A DNA stretch of 64,000 nt, taken from contig NZ_FNVU01000010.1 of the NCBI RefSeq assembly GCF_900107965.1, positions 1 through 64,000 on the forward strand, in the 5' to 3' direction. Position 1 is the first letter of the stretch; each line of letters begins with the position of its first letter. The position numbers and the translations under genes are program-made. The notes under the pieces are model-generated. The model was not told the origin of the DNA, did not search any database, and worked only from the letters and a program-made list of their open reading frames with translations. This DNA is from Actinacidiphila yanglinensis (GTDB lineage: Bacteria; Actinomycetota; Actinomycetes; Streptomycetales; Streptomycetaceae). This document shows positions 24,599-33,485 of this stretch, one piece after another.

Positions 24599-25102
24599 AT
24601 GAACGACGCGCCGCACGACGGGACCCCGCCCGCGGGCCGCGGGCCCGCGCGCGACCGGGACGCCGAGGGCCGGGCGCGCAGCAACCGCCCGCGCGACGGT
24701 CTCGGCCGCCCGCTGCCCCGCGGCGCGCCCGGCGTGGCACGCCAGCCCGAAGGGGTGCGCCGCTCGGCGGAGCAGACCCTCACCGAGGCGCAGCGCCTTA
24801 TCGACGACGGTATGCCCTTCCACGCCCACGAGGTGCTGGAGGACCGATGGAAGACCGGCCCGGCCGGTGAGCGCGACCTGTGGCGGGCGATGGCCCAGCT
24901 CGCGGTCGGCCTGACCCACGCCGCCCGCGGCAACTCCCGTGGCGCCGCGGCCCTGCTGGACCGCGCCGCCCGGGGACTCGCCCCCTACGCCGGCGACGCC
25001 CCCTACGGCATCGACGCGGCCGGCCTGGTCCGGTGGGTCGCGCACCAGGACCCCGCGCTCACCCCGCCCCCACCGCTGTTCGCCCCGCCGTCCGCGACCT
25101 GA
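24599..25102 (+). CDS. DUF309 domain protein
   Basis: A 167-residue soluble protein. The C-terminal half is the DUF309 helical domain with its hallmark FHAHEVLEDRWK and LAVGLTHAARGN. The N-terminal 50 residues are Arg/Pro/Gly-rich and probably disordered. The ATG at 24599 directly follows GGGGGA. DUF309 has no established function; the conserved HxxHE suggests metal binding. It is close behind the PHP gene and convergent with the DUF2264 gene. Confidence 0.8.
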   Translation: MNDAPHDGTPPAGRGPARDRDAEGRARSNRPRDGLGRPLPRGAPGVARQPEGVRRSAEQTLTEAQRLIDDGMPFHAHEVLEDRWKTGPAGERDLWRAMAQLAVGLTHAARGNSRGAAALLDRAARGLAPYAGDAPYGIDAAGLVRWVAHQDPALTPPPPLFAPPSAT

Positions 25103-25123
25103 CCCGGCCGGGCGCGCACCGGG

Positions 25124-27055
25124 TCAGGACCAGTGCGGGACGTCGACCGGGTCGGCGCCCGGGAAGTGCAGACGGACCAGGTCGGCGGTCACCTCGCAGC
25201 GGATCGCCTCGCGCAGCGCCCGCGGGTCGACGGTGTCCTGGGAGAGGACGACCAGGGTGACGTGGACCTCCTCGCCGCCGTCCGGGGCGCCCTGCGCTGT
25301 GGGGAGGTCCAGCCCCTCTCCGTGCGGGACGCGCACGAGGTACGGCGTGGCCGAGTGCGAGCCGTAGGCGTTGGCGGCGACCTCGCGGGCGACGGCCGCC
25401 TCCTCGTCCCAGCCGTGCAGGGCGATCACCGCGCTGGTCAGGCCGGAGCCGGTACGCGCGAGCGCCCAGCCCGGGCCCGTCTCGACCTGCGGCGGGCGCG
25501 CGTCGGCCACCGCGTGGCCGCCCTCGCGCACCGTCGTCCCGTGCGGCCCGCCCACACGGTGCACCCGGACCTCCCACGGGCCGTGCAGGACGCTGGTGGA
25601 CTCGACCGGAACCGGCGTGTCGTGACCGGGCGGCAGCGCGTCGTGCCGGGAGGCGGCGATCCGCCCCTCGCAGTGCAGCGGGTGGATGCGCACGCGGCGC
25701 GAGGCCGTGCCGTCGGGCGCGACCAGGGCCAGGTGGCCGTCCACCGCGCGGTCCCACGCGTGCGGCGCCGACTCGGGTGCGGTGGCCGTGGAGTAGCCGA
25801 ACTTCGCGTAGTGCGGGTCGTCCTGGGCCGGGCCCTCCAGCGGGTTGTGGTCGCTGCCGTGGTTGACCAGCCGGACGATGCCGTCGTGCCGGGTGCCGTG
25901 CAGCAGCCAGCCCGGGACCGGCAGCGCCGTGTACTGGTCGGACTCCTCGACGGGCAGCGGGACCTCCGTCGCGGTCCACACCGGGTGCCCGGCGGGCAGC
26001 AGCAGCCCGAGGAAGCCCTTGCTCGCCCAGTACGGCGAGGCGGGACCGGAGTAGGACTGGGTGGCGGGCAGGAAGGTGCGGTACCAGCCGAGGGTCAGCA
26101 GGCCCCGCTCGTCCGGCGCGCCGCGCTCCACGAAGTGCCGTACCGCGCCCGAGGCGAGGCGCCGGGTGAGACCGGGCGCCAGCGGGGAGCAGTCCGCCAG
26201 CGCGCCCATCCACACCGGGGCGGTCGCCGCGAACCGGTAGGTGAGGGAGCGTCCTTGGTGGACCGGCGCGCCGTCCCCGCCGAAGAACCGCGGGTAGTCC
26301 GCCAGGAACTCCGCGAGCCGGTCCCGGTAGAGCTTCGCCCGCCCGCCGTCCTGCTCGCCCGCGATCCGCGCCCACAGCAGCGGGTAGAGGTGCATCGCCC
26401 AGCCGGCGTAGTAGTCGAAGTTGCGGCCGTCGCCGTCGGTGTACCAACCGCCGCCCAGGTACCAGTCCTCGATGCGGTCCAGCCCGCCGTCGATGTCGGC
26501 CTGGCTGAACGGCGCGCCGACCGACGCGAGGAACTGCTCGGCGACGACCTGGAAGAGCCGCCAGTTGTTGTCCCAGGTGCGGCCGCCGACGAAGCCGGAG
26601 AACCAGTCCACCACCCGCTGCTGGACGGCGCCGTCCAGCCGGTCCCAGATCCAGGGGCGGGTCTCGTGCAGGGCGACGGCGACCGAGGCGGCCTCGACCA
26701 TCTGCTGCGAGCAGTTCGTCAGGGCCGGCCACGCCTCGCCGGAAGCCGGGTCGACGCCGGCGGCCAGCCCCCGCGCGTACCGCTCGACGAGCCGCTCGTC
26801 CACCGCGCCGCCCGCTCCGGCGATCCGGAAGGCGGCCAGCAGGAAGGTGCGGGCGAAGCCTTCGAGGCCGTCGGAGACCACGCCCGACCAGGAGTTGCGC
26901 CCGGGCAACCGGTACTGCGCGAAGCCGGGAGTGGCGAACGGCACCACCGAGTCCAGCAGATGATCGGCGAGCGCCTCCCAGTGCGCGCGGGTCCACCCGG
27001 TGCGCGGCGAGAGCACCCGGTCGGTCGGCGGGAGCGGAAGGAAGGGTGCGGTCAT
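25124..27055 (-). CDS. DUF2264 family protein (probable glycan-active (alpha/alpha) barrel enzyme)
   Basis: A 643-residue protein without a clear signal peptide. It starts with LPPTDRVLSPRTGWTRAHWE and contains NCSQQMVEAASVAVALHETR, TWDNNWRLFQVVAEQFLASV and YYAGWAMHLYPLLWARI, Trp-rich helices typical of DUF2264. Members are often found beside sugar transporters and are thought to act on uronic-acid or other oligosaccharides; that role is not proven. The ATG at 27055 gives the family's normal beginning. It is next to a LacI gene, and the operator word GTAAGCGATTGC lies about 70 bp upstream, nearly identical to the one before the ABC operon at 29676. This places it in the same regulon. Confidence 0.85.
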   Translation of the reverse strand: MTAPFLPLPPTDRVLSPRTGWTRAHWEALADHLLDSVVPFATPGFAQYRLPGRNSWSGVVSDGLEGFARTFLLAAFRIAGAGGAVDERLVERYARGLAAGVDPASGEAWPALTNCSQQMVEAASVAVALHETRPWIWDRLDGAVQQRVVDWFSGFVGGRTWDNNWRLFQVVAEQFLASVGAPFSQADIDGGLDRIEDWYLGGGWYTDGDGRNFDYYAGWAMHLYPLLWARIAGEQDGGRAKLYRDRLAEFLADYPRFFGGDGAPVHQGRSLTYRFAATAPVWMGALADCSPLAPGLTRRLASGAVRHFVERGAPDERGLLTLGWYRTFLPATQSYSGPASPYWASKGFLGLLLPAGHPVWTATEVPLPVEESDQYTALPVPGWLLHGTRHDGIVRLVNHGSDHNPLEGPAQDDPHYAKFGYSTATAPESAPHAWDRAVDGHLALVAPDGTASRRVRIHPLHCEGRIAASRHDALPPGHDTPVPVESTSVLHGPWEVRVHRVGGPHGTTVREGGHAVADARPPQVETGPGWALARTGSGLTSAVIALHGWDEEAAVAREVAANAYGSHSATPYLVRVPHGEGLDLPTAQGAPDGGEEVHVTLVVLSQDTVDPRALREAIRCEVTADLVRLHFPGADPVDVPHWS

Positions 27056-27126
27056 GCGGAGGTCCCGTCTCGTCTCGGTACTGCGCCCGGCGGGGGCGTG
27101 CCGGCAGGCCGGCCCGCCGCCAGCAT

Positions 27127-27138
27127 GTAAGCGATTGC
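27127..27138. promoter_or_regulatory. operator GTAAGCGATTGC before the DUF2264 gene
   Basis: It matches the inverse of the site at 29676-29687 (GTAAGCGATTAC) in 11 of 12 positions. It lies between a TTGCGT (minus, 27151-27146) and a TACATG, so it should overlap the DUF2264 promoter. Confidence 0.6.
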
Positions 27139-27211
27139 TATGCGGACGCAAGGGCGCCCGGGTTTTTTCTGCGCCTGCCCTGGTGAGAGGGCCGCGCCGG
27201 ACGGTACGCGC

Positions 27212-28312
27212 TCAACTCCGGCGGGCCCGGACCCCGTTGCCGGGCGGCGCCACGGAGTCGCGCACCACGATGTGCGTGCCGAGCCGCACCACCCCGGTCG
27301 GCTGCTCGCGCCAGTCGTCCTCCTCGCCGTCCGCGAGCACCAGCCGGACCGCCTGCCGGCCCATCTCCTCCAGCGGGACGTGCACGGTGGTGAGCCGCGG
27401 CCGCAGCTCCTGGGCGACCGGGATGTCGTCGTACCCGACCAGCGAGACGTCCCTGGGCACCCGCACCCCGGCCTCCTCCAGCGCCTGCGCCGCGCCCGCC
27501 GCGACGATGTCGTTGGCGGCGAAGACCGCGGTGAAGTCCGGTCCCGCGTCGATCAGTTCGGCCATCCGGTGGTAGCCGGACGACCGGCTGAACGGCCCCG
27601 GCCTGACCAGCGCGGGGTCCGCCGCCACGCCGCGCGCCTTCAGCGCCCTGCGGTGGCCGGCCAGCCGGTCGCGACTGGTGGACAGCTTCGGCGGGCCGCC
27701 GAGGTAGAGGATCCGCCGGTGGCCCTGGGTGAGGAGGTGGTCGGTGACGGCGAAGGCGCCGCCCTCGTTGTCGTACTCCACCCGCGCGGTCGGCGCGCCC
27801 TCGCCGAGGCCGGGCCGCCCGCACAGCACCAGCCTGCTGCCGTCGGCGTGCAACGCCTCGGCACGGCGGCCCAGTTCGGCCACGTAGTCGCGGTCCTGCA
27901 CGCTGCCGCCGACCAGGATGACCGCGTCCGCGCGGCGCTGGTGGAGCAGCTCGATGAAGGCCAGCTCGCGCTGCGGGTCGCCCTGCGTGCAGCACACCAG
28001 GCACAGCCGGTCGCCGGCGGCGGCCTCGCGCTCCACGCCGCGCGCGATGTAGGCGTAGAACGGGTCGATCACCTCGTTGACCACGATGCCGACGGTGCGG
28101 GCCGACACCCCCGCGAGCGCGCGGGCGTGGGCGTTGACGACGTAGCCCAGCTCGCGCATCGACGCCTCCACCCGTTCCCGGGTGGCCGCGGCCACGGGGT
28201 AGTTGCGGTTCATGACCCGCGAGACCGTCGCCGTGGAGACGCCCGCGTGCCGCGCCACGTCGGTGACGGTCGCCCGCCGCCGCCCGTCCTGGGATGTTCC
28301 TGCCCGACGCAT
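27212..28312 (-). CDS. LacI-family transcriptional regulator (locus 3)
   Basis: A 366-residue LacI-type repressor. The helix-turn-helix begins at about residue 15 (TVTDVARHAGVSTATVSRVM), followed by the hinge (VVNAHARALAG) and the effector domain with AANDIVAAGAAQALEEAGV and VGYDDIPVAQELRPRLTTV. The ATG at 28312 follows GAGGGCGG. It lies between the DUF2264 gene and the hydroxyacid dehydrogenase. The shared operator word on either side (27127 and 29676) makes it the obvious repressor of the DUF2264 gene and of the divergent ABC/M1/GH141 operon. Confidence 0.9.
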   Translation of the reverse strand: MRRAGTSQDGRRRATVTDVARHAGVSTATVSRVMNRNYPVAAATRERVEASMRELGYVVNAHARALAGVSARTVGIVVNEVIDPFYAYIARGVEREAAAGDRLCLVCCTQGDPQRELAFIELLHQRRADAVILVGGSVQDRDYVAELGRRAEALHADGSRLVLCGRPGLGEGAPTARVEYDNEGGAFAVTDHLLTQGHRRILYLGGPPKLSTSRDRLAGHRRALKARGVAADPALVRPGPFSRSSGYHRMAELIDAGPDFTAVFAANDIVAAGAAQALEEAGVRVPRDVSLVGYDDIPVAQELRPRLTTVHVPLEEMGRQAVRLVLADGEEDDWREQPTGVVRLGTHIVVRDSVAPPGNGVRARRS

Positions 28313-28404
28313 GGTGCCGCCCTCTGCCCGCTGTCTGATCCCGCTGAGCCTATGGTCTGGCCGGCGATCCTCATGCCACCTCCGCCCGATCGGGTCGGCC
28401 GCCG

Positions 28405-29475
28405 TCATGCGAGGCGTTCCCAGCTGGCCTGGCGCACCTGGTGCAGCAGCGGCTGCCGCCGCGCGTAGCGGTCCAGCTCGTCGACGGCCAGCGATCCCAG
28501 CCGGGCCGCCTCGTTTCCCTGGGCTCCGGCCAGGTGGGGGGTCAGGAAGACGTTCGGCAGCGACCACAACGGGTGCTCCGGGGGCAGCGGTTCGGGCTCG
28601 GTGACGTCGAGCACCGCGTCCAGCCGGTTGCTCACCAGGTGCTCGGTCAGCGCGCCGATGTCGACCAGCGCGCCGCGCGCGGTGTTCACCAGCAGCGTGC
28701 CGGGCCGCATCAGGTCCAGCCGCCGCGCGTCGATGAGATGGCGGGTCGCGGGCGTCTGGGGCGCGTGCACGGTGACGACATCGCTCGTGGCCACCAGGGT
28801 GTCCAGGTCGGTGCGACGCGCGCCGAGCTGCTCGGCCTCGCCGTCGTCGAGGTACGGGTCGTAGAGCAGCACGTCGGCCTCCAGCGTGCGCAGCACCAGC
28901 TCGATCACCCGCCGGCCGGTGCGGGAGGCGCCGATCACCCCGACGGTCAGCCCGCGGGTGCCCAGCCAGTGCTGGCCGCCCAGGTCGGCGGCGGTGCGGT
29001 GGGTGCGGCGCTGCTGGAACATCCGGGCGAGCGGCAGGACCCGCTTGGCCCCCAGGATGATCGCGGCCAGCGTGAACTCCGCGACGGGTACGGCGTTGGC
29101 GGCGGCGGCCGAGGAGACGACGATGCCGCGGTCGAAGACCGTGGGCGACAGGAAGGTGCGCACCGTGCCGGCGGCGTGGATCACCGCGCGCAGCCGGGGC
29201 GCCCGCGCCAGCACCGCCGCGTCCACCGGGGGGCAGCCCCAGCCGGTGACCAGCACCTCGACACCGGCCAGTTCGGCGGCGGCCGCGGGGGTGGAGAAGT
29301 CGTCCACCGCGTAGGGGCGCCGCAGGTCGGCGACCTGCTCCAGGCGGCGCAGGACGGCCGGCGGGAAGACCGCGTCGACCATGCCGGGACTCATCGTCAA
29401 CAGCGTGCGGGGCCGCCCCGGCGGATCGTCGGCGTCCACCTCGGGACCGGTGGACGCCTCGTCGATGCTACGCAC
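28405..29475 (-). CDS. D-2-hydroxyacid dehydrogenase family protein
   Basis: A cytoplasmic NAD(P)-dependent oxidoreductase of 356 residues. The cofactor site reads VGVIGASRTGRRVIEL, with Ser in place of the middle Gly of the usual GxGxxG. The catalytic Arg is in NTARGALVD, Glu in DVTEPEPLP and His in FLTPHLAG. The start is a GTG with GGAGG upstream. It has its own promoter (29544-29515) and operator (29490-29501). Members near DUF2264 and LacI genes may reduce or oxidise a sugar-acid intermediate; the substrate is unknown. Confidence 0.85.
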   Translation of the reverse strand: MRSIDEASTGPEVDADDPPGRPRTLLTMSPGMVDAVFPPAVLRRLEQVADLRRPYAVDDFSTPAAAAELAGVEVLVTGWGCPPVDAAVLARAPRLRAVIHAAGTVRTFLSPTVFDRGIVVSSAAAANAVPVAEFTLAAIILGAKRVLPLARMFQQRRTHRTAADLGGQHWLGTRGLTVGVIGASRTGRRVIELVLRTLEADVLLYDPYLDDGEAEQLGARRTDLDTLVATSDVVTVHAPQTPATRHLIDARRLDLMRPGTLLVNTARGALVDIGALTEHLVSNRLDAVLDVTEPEPLPPEHPLWSLPNVFLTPHLAGAQGNEAARLGSLAVDELDRYARRQPLLHQVRQASWERLA

Positions 29476-29489
29476 CCTGCCTCCGGACA

Positions 29490-29501
29490 GTAAACGTGTA
29501 C
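29490..29501. promoter_or_regulatory. operator GTAAACGTGTAC before the dehydrogenase
   Basis: Ten of 12 bases are palindromic around a central CG. It lies between the -10 box of the minus promoter and the GTG start. Its sequence differs from the 27127/29676 word, so a different LacI-type protein may bind it. Confidence 0.45.
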
Positions 29502-29514
29502 TACGGACGAGGGC

Positions 29515-29544
29515 ACGCTAGGCACTGGGCGAGGCGGCCGTCAA
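29515..29544 (-). promoter_or_regulatory. promoter of the hydroxyacid dehydrogenase
   Basis: Minus strand TTGACG (29544-29539), an 18-nt spacer and TAGCGT (29520-29515), identical in hexamers and spacing to the GH106 promoter. Confidence 0.65.
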
Positions 29545-29663
29545 GAAAGCCACCGACTCCCAACTCTGCAGGTTCCGCCGCAAGATGGCCTCTGACCACT
29601 GCTTTCTCCGCTGTTCGCCCGTCCGGGGCGGCCGCGCGAAACGCAGACTTTTCACGACGCCTA

Positions 29664-29693
29664 TTGACGCTCGACGTAATCGCTTACTACTTT
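29664..29693 (+). promoter_or_regulatory. promoter with embedded operator for the ABC/M1/GH141 operon
   Basis: TTGACG (29664-29669), an 18-nt spacer and TACTTT (29688-29693). The spacer contains the operator GTAATCGCTTAC (29676-29687). Repressor bound there would occlude RNA polymerase. The inverse of this word recurs at 27127. Confidence 0.65.
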
Positions 29694-29776
29694 CTCGCAC
29701 CAGAAGAGCCCCGATCACACTCCGGCGCCGCCCAGGGCAACTCCTGCGCCACCCCGTCGAACAGGAACCGCGTCGC

Positions 29777-30769
29777 ATGGCTGACACCGCAACAGGTCCA
29801 CCGCGCAGCGGGCGGCGCGAGCCCGCCCACCCCGCCGGTCCGCAGGTGCACCGGCTGTCCCTGTGGCAACGGCTCAAGCGCGACAAGGTGATGCTGCTGC
29901 TGACCCTGCCGGGCCTGCTGTACTTCGTGGTCTTCCACTACGTGCCGCTGCTGGGCTACGTGGTGGCCTTCCAGCACTACGAGCCCTACCTCGGCTACAT
30001 GCACAGCACCTGGACCGGCCTGAGCAACTTCTCCGCCGCGTTCTCCCAGCCCGCGTTCTGGTCGGCGACCCGCAACACCGTGGAGATCGCCGTCATCCAG
30101 CTGGTGTTCTTCTTCCCGGTGCCCATCGCCCTCGCGCTGCTGCTCAACAGCGTGGTGAGCGGGAGGGTGCGCCGCTTCGTGCAGAGCGTCGTCTACCTCC
30201 CGCACTTCATCGGCTGGATCATCATCGTCTCGATCTTCCAGCAGGTGCTCGGCGGCGCCGGGTTGCTGCCCCACCTGCTCGGCAAGGTGGGCCTGCCGCG
30301 CTACGACATGATGTCCGACCCGCACGCCTTCCCCTGGCTGCTCACCCTGGAGTCGATCTGGAAGGACGCCGGTTGGGGGACGATCATCATCCTTGCCGCG
30401 CTGATCGGCATCGACCGCGGCCTCTACGAGTCGGCGGCCATCGACGGCGCCGGGCCCTGGCGGCGGCTGTGGCACGTCACGCTGCCCGGCATCTCACCGG
30501 TCATCGTGCTGCTGCTCATCCTCAACCTCGGCAACCTGCTGTCCGTCGGCTTCGAGCAGATCCTGCTCCAGCGCGACGCGGTGGGACCGGATGCGGGCGA
30601 GGTGCTCGACACCTACGTCTACTACCACGGCATCCAGGACAACGACTGGGGCGTCGCGGCCGCGGTCGGCCTGGTCAAGGCAGTCGTCGGCACCGTCCTG
30701 GTGGTCGGCGCCAACAAGTTCGCCCACCGGCTGGGCCATGAGGGGGTGTACCGCGGTGCTGACCGCTGA
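29777..30769 (+). CDS. ABC transporter permease, LplB type
   Basis: A 330-residue permease of the LplB/YtcP-type oligosaccharide importers, which in related bacteria often take up plant or host polysaccharide fragments. A Pro-rich leader precedes six predicted membrane segments starting near VMLLLTLPGLLYFVVFHYVPL. The EAA loop reads ESAAIDGAGPWRRLWHVTLP. The ATG at 29777 has only a weak GGAA ribosome site; longer starts would add residues encoded by the promoter region. It heads the operon and overlaps the next permease by 14 nt. No ATPase gene is present. Confidence 0.88.
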   Translation: MADTATGPPRSGRREPAHPAGPQVHRLSLWQRLKRDKVMLLLTLPGLLYFVVFHYVPLLGYVVAFQHYEPYLGYMHSTWTGLSNFSAAFSQPAFWSATRNTVEIAVIQLVFFFPVPIALALLLNSVVSGRVRRFVQSVVYLPHFIGWIIIVSIFQQVLGGAGLLPHLLGKVGLPRYDMMSDPHAFPWLLTLESIWKDAGWGTIIILAALIGIDRGLYESAAIDGAGPWRRLWHVTLPGISPVIVLLLILNLGNLLSVGFEQILLQRDAVGPDAGEVLDTYVYYHGIQDNDWGVAAAVGLVKAVVGTVLVVGANKFAHRLGHEGVYRGADR

Positions 30770-31748
30770 TACCACCGACGTCACCCGATCCCGGCCCGCT
30801 CGGGAGGGGGCCGATCCGTCCGGGAGCGGGGCGAAGGCCCGGCGCGCGGCCCGCGGGGCCGGCGGGTCCGAGGGGCGCCCGCCGTGGATGGAGCGGCCGA
30901 GCCTGGCCGGGCGGTGGGGCAAGGCCGTGATCCTGGTCCTGGTGGTGGCCGCCGTCGCCTACCCGATGATCGGCATCATCGCGACGAGCTTCGCCTCGCA
31001 GTCCGACATCATCAAGAGCTCGGGCCTGGTGCTGTGGCCGGCGCACCCCACGCTCGCCGCCTACCGCACCGTCTTCACCGGCGGCGTGGTGCTGCGCGCC
31101 CTGTTCGTCAGCATCGGCGTGACCGTCGTCGGCACCTTCGCCAGCCTGCTGATGACGATCGGCATGGCCTACGGCCTGTCCCGGCGCGAGGTGACCGGCT
31201 CCCGGATCATCCTGATGACGGCGCTGTTCACGATGCTCTTCAACGCGGGCATCATCCCGAACTTCCTGCTGGTCAAGAACCTCGGCCTGTACAACACGTA
31301 CGCGTCGCTGGTCATGCCGACGCTGATGAGCGCCTTCAACCTCGTGGTGCTGCGCGCCTTCTTCATGAACCTGCCGACGGAACTGCTCGACGCGGCGCGC
31401 ATCGACGGCGCCGGCGACCTGCGGATCCTGGTCAGCGTCGTGCTGCCGCTGTCCAAGGCCGTCATCGCCGTGGTCAGCCTCTTCTACGCGGTGACGTACT
31501 GGAACGCGTTCTTCAACGCCCTGCTCTACCTCGACGACTCCGACAAGTGGCCGCTGCCGATGGTGCTGCGCAGCTACGTGCTCCAGGGCCAGAGCCTGAG
31601 CGGCGCCGCGGCCGGAGAGACCGTGGCGCCCCAGCAGGCCGTGCAGATGGCGGTGCTCGTCATCGCGGTGGTGCCGATCCTGCTCGTCTACCCCTTCCTC
31701 CAGCGCTACTTCACCAAGGGCGTGCTCACCGGCGCCGTCAAGGGCTGA
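30756..31748 (+). CDS. ABC transporter permease, YtcP type
   Basis: This is the second permease (330 residues). After an Arg/Ala/Gly-rich leader of about 50 residues come six membrane segments and the EAA loop DAARIDGAGDLRILVSVVLP, ending in RYFTKGVLTGAVKG as usual for this family. The GTG at 30756 is chosen because AGGGGG at 30740-30745 is well placed; an in-frame ATG at 30738 is the alternative. It is overlapped by the LplB gene and followed by the receptor gene 54 bp later. Confidence 0.88.
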   Translation: MLTADTTDVTRSRPAREGADPSGSGAKARRAARGAGGSEGRPPWMERPSLAGRWGKAVILVLVVAAVAYPMIGIIATSFASQSDIIKSSGLVLWPAHPTLAAYRTVFTGGVVLRALFVSIGVTVVGTFASLLMTIGMAYGLSRREVTGSRIILMTALFTMLFNAGIIPNFLLVKNLGLYNTYASLVMPTLMSAFNLVVLRAFFMNLPTELLDAARIDGAGDLRILVSVVLPLSKAVIAVVSLFYAVTYWNAFFNALLYLDDSDKWPLPMVLRSYVLQGQSLSGAAAGETVAPQQAVQMAVLVIAVVPILLVYPFLQRYFTKGVLTGAVKG

Positions 31749-31802
31749 GCCCCGCTCGCCCGCCACCCCCAGCAGCCCGCCCCACTCCTGGCAAGGAGAG
31801 AC

Positions 31803-33485
31803 ATGTCCCGATCCCGTTCTTCCTCACTCAGCCGCAGAGCGCTGCTGCGCTCCGCCGTCGGCGTCGGCCTGGGTCTCGCCGCGTCGCCGGTGCTCAGCGC
31901 CTGCGGTGACGGCGGGTCCACCGCCAAGGCGTCGGCGAAGGCGGCCGACCTGCTGCCCGCCACGACCGTCCGCGACATCGGCCTGAAGCCCGACCTGCCG
32001 GGCACCGCCGCGGGCGTCCCGCAGGGCTTCTACCGCTACCCGGCCACCCCGCTGCGCGCCACCAGGGGCACGCCGCTGGCGGGTGCGGACACGGTGCGGG
32101 CCACCACGGAGACGTTCATGCCGCCCCCGCCCGGACGGGGGAAGAACGCGGCCTGGCAGGCGATCGAGAAACTCCTCGGCGGGCAGGTCGACGTCACGGC
32201 GGTGCCCACCGACGACTACCCGACGAAGTTCTCGACCATGGTGGCCGGCGGCAGCCTGCCCGACATCTTCGAGTACCCGGAGACCGGCGGGGTGGACGAC
32301 AAGGCCGCCTTCCTCGCGGCGACCTGCGCCGACCTCACCCCGTTCCTGGCCGGCGGCAAGGTCAGCGCCTACCCCAACCTCGCGGCGATCCCCAAGGCCG
32401 CGTGGCAGGGCGCCATCTTCGGCGGGCGGCTCTACGGCGTGCCCATCTCCCGGATGGGCACCGGCGGCGCCGGCTTCTACCGGCACGACCTCTTCGCGCA
32501 GGTCGGGGTGACCGACCCGCGGCAGATCGCGGACACGGACGCGTTCGTGAAGCTCTGCAAGGAGCTGACCCGCCCCTCCAAGGACCAGTACGCCATCATG
32601 GCCGGCGCGAGCAACCTGGTCGCGATGAGCACCGGCGCGCCCAAGGACTGGCGGATGGACGCCAAGACCGGCGCTTTCACGCACCAGTTGGAGACCGACG
32701 AGTTCCGTACGGCGATCGAGGTGCAGCGCACGCTGTACAAGGCGGGCTGCTACTACCCCGGTTCGATCGGGATGTCGGGGTCGCAGAAGGCCAAGTACAC
32801 CGACATGTTCATGAACGGCAAGGCCGCCTACGTCTACGACGGCATGCCGGCCTACCTCACCCCCAGCACCGGCTACATCGACGCCATGCAGGCCGTCGAC
32901 AAGAGCTTCGACCCGCGGCCGATGGTGCCCTTCGGCTCGACCGCGGTGTCCTGGATGGACAACGTCGCGTTGCAGAACGTGCACCTGAAGAAGGCGTCCG
33001 CCGAGCGGGTGCGGCAGCTGCTCGCCTTCGCCGACTTCGCCGCCTCCCCGTTCGGCAGCGTGGAGTACACCCTCATCAACTACGGGGTCGAGGGCACCGA
33101 CTTCACCCGGGACGCGCACGGCAACCCCGTGCTCACCACCAAGGGCACCTCCGACGTCGCCGTGCCCTGGAAGTTCTTCGGCTCGGCGGTACCGGCCGTC
33201 TTCAGCGCGACCTCCACGCAGGGCGTGCGCTACAGCCACGACGCGTACGCGACGCTCATCCCGATGATGGTGCCCGACCCCACCCTCGGCTACTCCTCGC
33301 CGACCTGGGACTCCAAGGGGTACGGCAGCCTGTCCACGCTGCTGGGCGACGGCGTGAAGGACCTGATCACCGGGCGCAAGCCGATGTCCTGGTACGGCGA
33401 GCTGACGAAGAACTACCTCGCCGCGGGCGGCGAGAAGGCCAGGACCGAGTTCCAGGAGGCGGCGCAGAAGGGGACGAAGAAGTGA
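31803..33485 (+). CDS. extracellular solute-binding lipoprotein, LplA type
   Basis: A 560-residue receptor, longer than standard sugar-binding proteins, as is normal for LplA-type importers. The N-terminus combines a twin arginine (11-12) with the lipobox LSAC (Cys34), so it should be Tat-exported and lipidated. The binding domain includes FSTMVAGGSLPDIFEYPE and WQGAIFGGRLYGVPISRMG. The ATG at 31803 follows AAGGAGAG. Its stop overlaps the GTG start of the M1 peptidase (GTGA), which is unusual and ties the two in translation. The ligand is probably a larger oligosaccharide. Confidence 0.9.
   Translation: MSRSRSSSLSRRALLRSAVGVGLGLAASPVLSACGDGGSTAKASAKAADLLPATTVRDIGLKPDLPGTAAGVPQGFYRYPATPLRATRGTPLAGADTVRATTETFMPPPPGRGKNAAWQAIEKLLGGQVDVTAVPTDDYPTKFSTMVAGGSLPDIFEYPETGGVDDKAAFLAATCADLTPFLAGGKVSAYPNLAAIPKAAWQGAIFGGRLYGVPISRMGTGGAGFYRHDLFAQVGVTDPRQIADTDAFVKLCKELTRPSKDQYAIMAGASNLVAMSTGAPKDWRMDAKTGAFTHQLETDEFRTAIEVQRTLYKAGCYYPGSIGMSGSQKAKYTDMFMNGKAAYVYDGMPAYLTPSTGYIDAMQAVDKSFDPRPMVPFGSTAVSWMDNVALQNVHLKKASAERVRQLLAFADFAASPFGSVEYTLINYGVEGTDFTRDAHGNPVLTTKGTSDVAVPWKFFGSAVPAVFSATSTQGVRYSHDAYATLIPMMVPDPTLGYSSPTWDSKGYGSLSTLLGDGVKDLITGRKPMSWYGELTKNYLAAGGEKARTEFQEAAQKGTKK

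Larger units (their letters stand above)
29476..29776. other. divergent regulatory region
   Basis: It holds two back-to-back promoters and two LacI-type operators, described separately, serving the dehydrogenase (minus) and the ABC operon (plus). Confidence 0.6.
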
